NCBI GenBank assembly: GCA_964474695.1
Contig: CAYYTK010000016.1
Location: 30,991 to 94,990 of the forward strand
Length of the DNA: 64,000 nt
Source: DAOUBP01 sp964474695
GTDB taxonomy: Bacteria; Chloroflexota; Anaerolineae; CG2-30-64-16
Reading direction: 5' to 3'
Shown in pieces: positions 7,511 through 14,282 of this stretch (position 1 is the first letter of the stretch; each line of letters begins with the position of its first letter). The notes beneath the pieces were generated by a model. It made no database searches. It had not been told where the DNA came from and saw only the letters and a list, made by a program, of their open reading frames with translations. Position numbers and translations under genes: made by a program.

Positions 7511-8221
7511 GTGCAGCTGCTTATGGTGGTCGTTCAGGCAGACGACGCCGATGTCCTGACTTCGAGACTCGTGGAGCAAGGACTGCGTGTCACGCGGATC
7601 GATTCCGTGGGCAGCTTCTTGATGCGCGGTAACGTGACGATCCTGCTGGGCCTCCAAGACGAACAGGTCGAGGTAGCGCTAGAGACCATACGCGCCACCT
7701 GTCGAGTGCGAACGACCCACATCAGCGCGTTGCCAGTCGCCGAAGTGCCAGGTCTCTCATTCGTCGTCACAATGCCGCTGGAAGCGCAAGTGGGGGGCGC
7801 AGTGGTGTTCAGCATTCCCGTGAAGCGTTTCTACCGGCTCATGGGGGGGATGGCCCCTGCGACTGCGGACCTGCGACATCCGCTGTCAGATCACGCCGGG
7901 GATGGTGGTGCGGCGACAACAGGAGGAGGCGCAATGGATTTAGTTGTGGCGATAGTGCAAAACGAAGACAGCGGCTCGGCTGTCGGCGGGCTGGTTGCGG
8001 CTGGCTATCAGGTTACACGTCTGAACACCGCAGGAGGTTTCTTGCGCCGGAGCAATGCCACTCTGTTGGTCGGCGTCGAGAGCGACCGGGTGGATGACGT
8101 GGTGGATATCATTCAGGAACGTTGCCAGCTTCGCGCTGACGTTCACCCGCCTGAGGCGGGAATGCCGGCGCACAGCGCCACGGTCTTTGTACTGGAGGCG
8201 AGCCGTTTCGCGCGTATATAG
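7511..8221 (+). CDS. Double DarA/PstA-like (PII-type, c-di-AMP receptor family) protein
   Basis: The 236-residue product contains two copies of the small PII-like fold of DarA/PstA (DUF970), cyclic-di-AMP binding signal proteins in Gram-positive bacteria. Copy 1 (1-110) has LLMVVVQADDADVL, RVTRIDSVGSFLMRGNVTILLGL; copy 2 (142-236) has LVVAIVQNEDSG, QVTRLNTAGGFLRRSNATLLVGV. The G-S/G-F-L-x-R-x-N-x-T-x-L motif is the family signature. About 30 Gly/Ala-rich residues join them. GTG at 7511 follows AAGGAG. A strong internal ribosome site and ATG occur before copy 2, so a separate short product is possible. Context with a PII-like gene and an antiporter suggests control of ion transport; ligand binding is inferred. 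Confidence 0.82.
   Translation: MQLLMVVVQADDADVLTSRLVEQGLRVTRIDSVGSFLMRGNVTILLGLQDEQVEVALETIRATCRVRTTHISALPVAEVPGLSFVVTMPLEAQVGGAVVFSIPVKRFYRLMGGMAPATADLRHPLSDHAGDGGAATTGGGAMDLVVAIVQNEDSGSAVGGLVAAGYQVTRLNTAGGFLRRSNATLLVGVESDRVDDVVDIIQERCQLRADVHPPEAGMPAHSATVFVLEASRFARI
7921..7936 (+). promoter_or_regulatory. Internal ribosome binding site and ATG inside the double DarA-like gene
   Basis: AGGAGGAGG followed 4 bases later by an in-frame ATG (7934) marks residue 142, exactly the start of the second domain. It is stronger than the site before the annotated GTG. It could allow independent synthesis of the second domain, or be the relic of two genes fused by loss of a stop. Confidence 0.6.
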
Positions 8222-8232
8222 GTATCCGCCTG

Positions 8233-8361
8233 GCGTGCATCATCCACCGCACCGATTACTGGCGCCGCGGCCGCACGTTGGAGAAGCTGGGCATTGATCG
8301 CCTCAGCGTCGGCGAGCTCACGCAATTTGTGATCGATGGCCAGCGTGATTGGGATAGTTGA
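8233..8361 (+). pseudogene. C-terminal remnant resembling an opine (octopine/nopaline) dehydrogenase
   Basis: Between the DarA-like and PII-like genes one frame reads ACIIHRTDYWRRGRTLEKLG followed by IDRLSVGELTQFVIDG and a stop at 8359-8361. The GRTLEKLG...LSVxEL tail resembles the C-terminus of NAD/NADP octopine-nopaline dehydrogenase family proteins. There is no start codon, no ribosome site and no remaining NAD-binding domain. I read it as a degraded gene end; the family name is recognised by pattern only. Confidence 0.35.
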
Positions 8362-8394
8362 AGGTCCTTCCACCTATGAGGAGGCAAGAGCGAA

Positions 8395-8775
8395 ATGTAT
8401 ATGGTGATGCTTGTTTTGGATGATACCGACCACCTGGACGCTGTGCTCGATGCCTGGTACGCGGCGGGGGTCGGCGGCGCGACGATTGCCGAGACCACGG
8501 GGTTCCACCGGCGCAGGGCGCGGCGCGGTCACATTGCAGCGCGCTACGCGTTGGGCGGTATGGTGTCCGGCGGTGAGACGTGCAACTACACCCTCTGGGC
8601 CATCGTGCCGGACGAGGAAACGGTTCAGCGTTGTCTGGCAACCGCTGAGACGGTCGTCGGCGACCTGGATGGGCCGAACACGGGCGTGCTGGCGGCATGG
8701 CCTCTCGCCGTGGTCAAAGGCGTACCACCCACAACCGCAATCGCTGATGGTCAGGAGGGGAAATGGTCTGGCTGA
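8395..8775 (+). CDS. PII-like signal protein
   Basis: This 126-residue protein begins MYMVMLVLDDTDHLDAVLDA and has WYAAGVGGATIAETTGF, the beta-alpha-beta pattern and length of GlnB/PII-like proteins. It lacks the classic PII signature and the uridylylation tyrosine loop, so it is not a canonical nitrogen PII. GGAGG stands 12 bases before ATG 8395. Its last 13 bases overlap the start of the antiporter gene, which implies coupled translation. Small PII-like proteins encoded next to transporters often bind and regulate them through a nucleotide ligand. That role is inferred from context. Confidence 0.72.
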   Translation: MYMVMLVLDDTDHLDAVLDAWYAAGVGGATIAETTGFHRRRARRGHIAARYALGGMVSGGETCNYTLWAIVPDEETVQRCLATAETVVGDLDGPNTGVLAAWPLAVVKGVPPTTAIADGQEGKWSG

Positions 8776-9752
8776 TCTTCCTCGGCAGTTCAGCCGTGAT
8801 CGTGCTGGCCGCGATGCAGTTGGCGAAATACGGCGATGCCATTGCTGAACGGACGAAACTCGGCGGCATGTTTGTGGGCACGCTGCTGATGGCCGGCGCC
8901 ACATCCCTGCCGGAGCTATTGACGGGTATCAACTCGCTGAGCCAGGGTGTGCCGAACCTGGCCGCCGGCAACTTGCTGGGCAGCAACATGTTTAATATGT
9001 TCGTGCTGGCCGTGCTGGACGTTTTGTTTCGGCAGGCGCGCGTCCTCCGCCGGGTCGCGATGCGCCATGCCCTTACGGCGAGCCTGGCGACACTGCTGAT
9101 CGGGATGGCGGCCTTTTTCTTGCTGGCTGACCTGGACCTGCGGATCGGCTGGGTGGGCCTGGACAGCCTGCTGCTGCTGGTCACCTACGTGGTTGGCGCG
9201 CGCCTGATCCAGTCGGGCAACCCGGGGACCGGCGACGAAGCGACCCCGGAGGCTGAGCTGGAGGGCGTGCCGAGCCTGCGCCATGCGCTGATCGGCTTCT
9301 GCGTGGCGGCCGGCGTTCTGGTTGCAGTCACGCCGCAGCTCGTGCGCAGCAGCGCGGCGATCGCCGAGCTCACCGGCCTGGGGACGGGCTTCGTCGGCAC
9401 GACCCTGGTCGCGATGGTCACTTCTCTGCCCGAGCTGGCGACCACCATCGCGGCGGTGCGCATCGGCGCCTTCGACCTGGCCATCGGCAATCTGTTCGGC
9501 TCCAATGCATTCAATGTTGTTGCGTTGGGCCTGACTGATTTCTTCTATCTGCCGGGACGCTTCCTGGGTGCGATCGATCCCACTTTTGCGCTGGTGGCGC
9601 TGTTGGGGCTGATCCTCACCAGCCTGGGATTGATCGGCAACCTGGCGCGCGTCGAGCGCCGGCTGCTCTTCATCGAGATCGACGCAGCGATTATCTTTCT
9701 GGTGTACCTCGGAGGCATGTGGTTCTTGTATGTGCGTGGGATCGGTGCATGA
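8763..9752 (+). CDS. Calcium/sodium:cation antiporter (CaCA family, YrbG-like)
   Basis: The 329-residue membrane protein has the two inverted alpha repeats of the CaCA superfamily: GATSLPELLTGINSLSQG with AAGNLLGSNMFNMF, and VAMVTSLPELATTIAAVRIG with AIGNLFGSNAFN. About ten hydrophobic helices are visible. The S-L-P-E acidic residues are the cation-binding sites. It would exchange Ca2+ for Na+ or H+ across the cytoplasmic membrane. AGGAGGGGAA directly precedes ATG 8763. It is co-translated with the PII-like gene and lies downstream of the DarA-like gene, supporting nucleotide-regulated ion homeostasis. Confidence 0.9.
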   Translation: MVWLIFLGSSAVIVLAAMQLAKYGDAIAERTKLGGMFVGTLLMAGATSLPELLTGINSLSQGVPNLAAGNLLGSNMFNMFVLAVLDVLFRQARVLRRVAMRHALTASLATLLIGMAAFFLLADLDLRIGWVGLDSLLLLVTYVVGARLIQSGNPGTGDEATPEAELEGVPSLRHALIGFCVAAGVLVAVTPQLVRSSAAIAELTGLGTGFVGTTLVAMVTSLPELATTIAAVRIGAFDLAIGNLFGSNAFNVVALGLTDFFYLPGRFLGAIDPTFALVALLGLILTSLGLIGNLARVERRLLFIEIDAAIIFLVYLGGMWFLYVRGIGA

Positions 9753-9831
9753 AAACTCACCAGGATGCCAACGAGCGGCGGAGGCAATGATCGTCAGTCG
9801 GAACCGGGGTTGATGCGGCGCACGAGGTGTG

Positions 9832-9846
9832 CCCGCTCTGTGCGGG
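9832..9846 (+). terminator. GC hairpin between antiporter and holin-like genes
   Basis: CCCGC (9832-9836) and GCGGG (9842-9846) pair around a TCTGT loop. No T-tract follows. The surrounding 9753-9941 gap holds no convincing gene. Confidence 0.25.
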
Positions 9847-9941
9847 TCTGCACAATCAGGAATACGCCTATCAGAGCAACTAAACGGCATCAATTGCGTA
9901 TTGAAAACTGAACATACGTATTGCATTCTGGGAGGTATTGC

Positions 9942-10283
9942 ATGGGTAACTTTCTTCTCACCTGGCTCATCACTGCGCTGAGCCTGCTGATCATCTCTGC
10001 CCTGCGCCTGGGCCTCGAGATCAAAGGGCTTGGCACCACGCTCATAGCCGCATTGGTGCTCGGCATCTTGAACGCGATCCTACGGCCTATCCTGGGCTTC
10101 CTGACCCTTCCGATCACGGTTCTGACGCTGGGGCTGTTCGCCCTGGTGCTGAACGCGGCAATGATCATGCTAATGGCCGCCGTGGTTAAGGGAGTCCACC
10201 TGCGCAACGGCTTCTGGGGCGCGCTCATCGCATCAATCGTGTTGAGTATCCTCAACGCGATCATCTTTGCCATCGTCAAGTAA
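9942..10283 (+). CDS. Phage-holin-family membrane protein (PF04020-like)
   Basis: This 113-residue protein consists of four hydrophobic helices, with the motif LGTTLIAALVLGILNAILRP and the pattern PITVLTLGLFALVLNAAMI typical of the chromosomal holin_4_2 family (YvlD-like). These are small inner-membrane proteins of unclear function, not true phage holins. ATG 9942 was chosen because GGGAGG lies 6 bases before it; the ORF start at 9921 precedes that site. YjbQ follows after 12 bases, suggesting an operon. Confidence 0.85.
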   Translation: MGNFLLTWLITALSLLIISALRLGLEIKGLGTTLIAALVLGILNAILRPILGFLTLPITVLTLGLFALVLNAAMIMLMAAVVKGVHLRNGFWGALIASIVLSILNAIIFAIVK

Positions 10284-10295
10284 GCGGCCTTGCAC

Positions 10296-10715
10296 ATGAA
10301 AAGCTATCGCAAGGAGCTCTGGTTCAACATCCCTGGCCGCCGCGGGTTTGTCAACATCACCCCACAGGTGAAGGCTACGCTGCTGGAGAGCGGCATCAAA
10401 GAGGGCCTTTGCCTGGTGAACGCGATGCATATCACCGCTTCGGTGTTCATCAACGATGACGAGGGCGGCCTCCACCATGACTACGAGATCTGGCTGGAGA
10501 GGCTCGCGCCGCACGAGCCGGTGAGCGGCTATTGGCACAACCGCACCGGCGAGGATAACGCGGACGCGCACATGAAGCGCCAGGTGATGGGCAGCGAGGT
10601 TGTGGTCGCGGTGACCGACGGCAAGCTGGACTTCGGGCCGTGGGAGCAGATCTTCTACGGTGAGTTCGACGGCGGCCGGCGGAAGCGGGTGTTGGTGAAG
10701 ATCATCGGCGAATGA
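10296..10715 (+). CDS. YjbQ family protein (UPF0047)
   Basis: This 139-residue cytoplasmic protein carries the whole UPF0047 pattern: GLCLVNAMHITASVFINDDE, WHNRTGEDNADAHMKRQVMG, and the tail DFGPWEQIFYGEFDGG...RKRVLV. The AH and LG/FGPWQ elements form its conserved active-site-like cleft. Family members have been reported to have thiamine-phosphate synthase side activity, but the physiological role is unknown. ATG at 10296 is preferred over TTG at 10290. It appears cotranscribed with the holin-like gene. Confidence 0.9.
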   Translation: MKSYRKELWFNIPGRRGFVNITPQVKATLLESGIKEGLCLVNAMHITASVFINDDEGGLHHDYEIWLERLAPHEPVSGYWHNRTGEDNADAHMKRQVMGSEVVVAVTDGKLDFGPWEQIFYGEFDGGRRKRVLVKIIGE

Positions 10716-10841
10716 TGGAGTCGAGCCGATTAGGGTCAGCAGGAGGCTGGTGGCAATCGTGGCAACCTTGCGCGACCAGCCCAACTCCTCATTCAGGAAC
10801 GCGACCGACACCTCCAAAAGCGAGAGCATCGCGCCGGTGGC
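10713..10841 (-). pseudogene. Remnant of an SNF/NSS-family sodium-dependent transporter
   Basis: A minus-strand frame reads AATGAMLSLLEVSVAFLNEE, then LGWSRKVATIATSLLLTLIG. The S-L-L-E-V-x-V-A-x-L-x-x-E-x-G-W-S-R-K-x-A-T pattern is characteristic of bacterial neurotransmitter:sodium symporters, near the end of TM8. The flanking helices are missing: upstream it runs into noncoding sequence, downstream into the YjbQ gene. It lies between the convergent YjbQ and B12-activation-like genes and is probably a deletion scar. Confidence 0.5.
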
Positions 10842-10881
10842 TGCAATTGATTGGTGATGTGTTGCTAAGCCCACGGGATCA

Positions 10882-11577
10882 TCAGATGACCCCGTGCTTG
10901 CCGTGATACGGACAGCGGTCCGCCATAGTGCAGTAGTCGCAGTGGGTCGCGCCGGGCACACCCATCGGACGCGGACCGATGCCGGCCATCAGCGACAGGG
11001 ACTTGATCGGCTGCATCAGCAGAGATTCGGTTAGCGACACCCCGATCGGTGTTGTGTCTAGTAGGCTGAAGATCACCGCCTGGTCCTTAACCGACCATTC
11101 TGATTCGCCGGGCGACAGGTACGTACTGATGTGCAGGCCTTGCCGCGCCGCGTCCGTCTCCAGCGAGTGGTAGAACAAACGGCTGAGTTGACCTACAGCC
11201 AGTGAGCCTAGCTGATCCAGCAACATGCTCCGCACGACCTCCCCAGCCTCCCTATACGCGTGGATGCGGTTGCTGATGGTCGGCCCAATCGTGCATACCC
11301 CGATCGCCAGGCGTTCGGCGCCGCCCATGACAGCCGTCACCGGCCCATTGCCGATGCGTTGGCCCCCCGCGAGGATGACCGTTTCATGGCGCATCTCCTG
11401 GACTGGGAACGTGTCCCAGGCAACCGCCGGCTGCACCAGGTCGTTCAACTCCTCGAAGGTCGCGTCAAAGGCTGCGGTCATCCCTGGCCGGCGCAGGACA
11501 CGCGTGAAGGTGTGGCCATATTGCTGCATGAACTGCGCCTGGTCTATCTTCAGTTGCCAATCACGCCTGATGGGCAT
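10882..11577 (-). CDS. Vitamin-B12-dependent methionine synthase activation-domain-like protein
   Basis: This soluble 231-residue protein resembles stand-alone homologues of the MetH activation domain, which promote reductive methylation of cobalamin using S-adenosylmethionine. Visible family-like parts are AIGVCTIGPTISNRI, AVGQLSRLFYHSLE, LSPGESEWSVKDQ and GVSLTESLLMQPIKSLS followed by AGIGPRP. The C-terminus ends with CDYCTMADRCPYHG, a Cys cluster suggesting a metal or Fe-S site absent from classical MetH. No methionine synthase or corrinoid protein is encoded nearby. GAGGAG precedes ATG 11577, and a good promoter lies about 115 bp upstream. It could instead serve another corrinoid methyltransferase. 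Confidence 0.65.
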   Translation of the reverse strand: MPIRRDWQLKIDQAQFMQQYGHTFTRVLRRPGMTAAFDATFEELNDLVQPAVAWDTFPVQEMRHETVILAGGQRIGNGPVTAVMGGAERLAIGVCTIGPTISNRIHAYREAGEVVRSMLLDQLGSLAVGQLSRLFYHSLETDAARQGLHISTYLSPGESEWSVKDQAVIFSLLDTTPIGVSLTESLLMQPIKSLSLMAGIGPRPMGVPGATHCDYCTMADRCPYHGKHGVI

Positions 11578-11691
11578 GGGACTCCTCGTTTCCGCCGGAA
11601 GGGCTGCGCTGGTGAGGCAGCGGCGCTGAGCCAGGGCAACCGTAGCCTTCCAGACGATGTCGTACTATATGCCGGCAAGTCAGCGCAGATG

Positions 11692-11719
11692 ATCATACAC
11701 TTATATATGGGCTTGTCAA
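11692..11719 (-). promoter_or_regulatory. Sigma-70-type promoter for the B12-activation-like gene
   Basis: Minus strand TTGACA (11719-11714), a 16-bp spacer and TATGAT (11697-11692) form a near-consensus promoter. It predicts a leader of roughly 105-110 bases before ATG 11577. Confidence 0.6.
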
Positions 11720-11737
11720 ATCACGATTTTGGCCTTC

Positions 11738-11766
11738 TTGACCGTTCGATGTCCGCGTTGTAAACT
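11738..11766 (+). promoter_or_regulatory. Possible upstream promoter of the glycosyltransferase-epimerase genes
   Basis: TTGACC (11738-11743), 17-bp spacer, TAAACT (11761-11766). The -10 is weaker than the second candidate at 11799-11827. Confidence 0.35.
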
Positions 11767-11798
11767 TACCTCTCCGGCCGCTTATTGGTAATCAGAAA

Positions 11799-11827
11799 TT
11801 GACGCCACGTCTTTTCTGTATTAGATT
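11799..11827 (+). promoter_or_regulatory. Promoter of the glycosyltransferase-epimerase genes
   Basis: TTGACG (11799-11804), 17-bp spacer, TAGATT (11822-11827). Transcription would begin near 11834, about 20 bases before ATG 11853. Confidence 0.55.
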
Positions 11828-11852
11828 CCATGATGAAGAATAGGATATCATT

Positions 11853-13061
11853 ATGACCATGTTGTCGGTGGTGATCCCGGCGTACAACGAAGAGGACGGC
11901 ATCCAGGCGGTGGCCCAGCGCGTCCTGGCGGTCCGGCCGCAGTTGGTTGCGGCCGGCATCGACGATTTCGAGTTAATCGTGGTCGATGATGGGTCGCGCG
12001 ATCGCACCGCCGAGCTGGCGGAGGCGGTGGCTGGGGTGCGGCTGATCCGGCACCAAGCCAACGGCGGCTACGGTGCAGCGCTTAAGACCGGGTTCGCCGC
12101 CGCGCGTGGGGAGTGGATCGGCTTCCTGGACGCGGACGGCACCTACCCGCCGGAACACTTCCCGGAGCTCTGTCGGGCCGCGCTGAGCCAGGGCGCGGAC
12201 ATCGTGATCGGCTCGCGCATGGCTGGGGCTGCGAGCCAGATGCCGCCGGTGCGCCGGCTGGGCAACTTCATCTTTGCCAACCTGGTCAGCCTGGTCAGCG
12301 CGCGGCGTATCACCGACTCTGCCAGCGGCATGCGCGTCTTCAAGAAAGCGATCCTCGAGCGCATCTATCCGCTGCCCGATGGCCTGAACCTGACGCCCGT
12401 GATGAGCACTCGTGCGCTGCATGAGGGGTTGCGGATGGTGGAGACGCCGATCCCCTACGCCGAGCGGCAGGGCCGCTCCAAGTTGAGCGTGGTGCGCGAC
12501 GGCATGCGCTTTGCCCAGTCGATCGTCTGGACCGCGCTGACCTACAACCCCGTGCGACAGCTTGGGTTCATCGGCCTGGCCGCCCTCGCCGTGGCCCTCG
12601 CGGTCGCGGTCTACGTGGTCGCGTTGCGGGTGCAGGGGATCACCGCCTTGGGGCCCGGCAGGATCTTCGCGCTCTACGCCGGGGCGGTGCTGGCAGTAGT
12701 GGGCGTTAGCCTCTTCGTGCTCGGCGCCATGTTCAACTATTTGGTCGCGCTCTTCTACCACCGGCCGATTCGTCAGGGCCTTTTTGGTGCGCCGATCTTC
12801 CGCACCCCATTGGATCGCCACTTCTGGTGGATGGGGCTGCTTGGCCTAGGGAGCGGGATGATCGTTGCGGTTGCCAGCCTTGCACTCAGCCTGGGCGGGT
12901 GGCCGCTCGACCGCCTGTGGTTCTGGCTGATGTTGGCCGCGATGAGCTTCATTGTCGGCCTCCAGCTCCTGATCGGCTGGTTTATCATGCGGACGCTCGA
13001 AGAGCTAAGCCAGCGCGAATCTCGCATTGCCAGCGACCTCAACGGCTCCGCGACGCAATAG
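11853..13061 (+). CDS. Membrane glycosyltransferase family 2 (polyprenyl-phosphate sugar transferase-like)
   Basis: The 402-residue protein starts with a GT2 domain: LSVVIPAYNEEDGIQAV, LIVVDDGSRDRT, GYGAALKTGFAAARG, then GFLDADGTYPPEHF with the DxD metal motif, and VIGSRMAG. Residues 230-390 contain four hydrophobic helices. This plan matches dolichol/undecaprenyl-phosphate mannose or glucose transferases and ArnC/GtrB-like enzymes that load sugars onto lipid carriers. A sugar nucleotide epimerase follows 64 bp downstream, so together they probably contribute to surface glycans or glycoprotein decoration. Donor and acceptor are unknown. The upstream region has two promoter-like sequences and none of its neighbours' strand. 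Confidence 0.87.
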   Translation: MTMLSVVIPAYNEEDGIQAVAQRVLAVRPQLVAAGIDDFELIVVDDGSRDRTAELAEAVAGVRLIRHQANGGYGAALKTGFAAARGEWIGFLDADGTYPPEHFPELCRAALSQGADIVIGSRMAGAASQMPPVRRLGNFIFANLVSLVSARRITDSASGMRVFKKAILERIYPLPDGLNLTPVMSTRALHEGLRMVETPIPYAERQGRSKLSVVRDGMRFAQSIVWTALTYNPVRQLGFIGLAALAVALAVAVYVVALRVQGITALGPGRIFALYAGAVLAVVGVSLFVLGAMFNYLVALFYHRPIRQGLFGAPIFRTPLDRHFWWMGLLGLGSGMIVAVASLALSLGGWPLDRLWFWLMLAAMSFIVGLQLLIGWFIMRTLEELSQRESRIASDLNGSATQ

Positions 13062-13062
13062 A

Positions 13063-13107
13063 AAGGATGAAGGATGAAGGCAGAAGGCCGTTTCATCCTT
13101 CATCCTT
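13063..13107. repeat. Perfect 16-bp inverted repeat between glycosyltransferase and epimerase
   Basis: AAGGATGAAGGATGAA (13063-13078) is exactly complementary to 13092-13107, with a 13-base loop. The arms are themselves two copies of an 8-mer. It begins 2 bases after the stop codon and could act as an attenuator or mRNA-end hairpin; it also has the look of a dispersed simple repeat. Confidence 0.7.
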
Positions 13108-13125
13108 GAGTTAGGGGGAACATTC

Positions 13126-14046
<921 letters not shown>

Positions 14047-14183
14047 AGCAATTCCACAAATCTTCGTCGGCGATGATCGTGGTCGCGAACATCCCCACCC
14101 CATAACCGCTGCGATGCCTGTCCTCTGCTTGGTCCACTATCTGTCTGGAACAGGCGAACTATCGGGCGACTTCCTGTCGCGGA

Positions 14184-14219
14184 AAGCGCCGTACATCTTG
14201 TGAGGGATGTGCGGCGCTT
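14184..14219. terminator. Hairpin between convergent genes (possible bidirectional terminator)
   Basis: AAGCGCCGTACATC (14184-14197) pairs with GATGTGCGGCGCTT (14206-14219) with one mismatch that can wobble, around an 8-base loop. It lies in the 236-bp gap between the epimerase and the giant gene, which run toward each other. No T-tract follows either arm. I see no gene in the rest of the gap. Confidence 0.45.
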
Positions 14220-14282
14220 GGCATCCGTCCGGCTGGTTTGGCACCGCCTTTGCTCAGATCAACACACTCGTGCGCTGCCGTT

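Noticed and set aside
9942..10283. Prophage, suggested by a holin-family match
   Set aside because: PF04020-type proteins are chromosomal in many bacteria; no other phage genes or attachment sites are present.
14047..14110. Minus-strand reading VGMFATTIIADEDLWNCF ending in a stop near the epimerase end
   Set aside because: It looks protein-like but is only about 25 residues, overlaps the epimerase stop, and matches no family I know.
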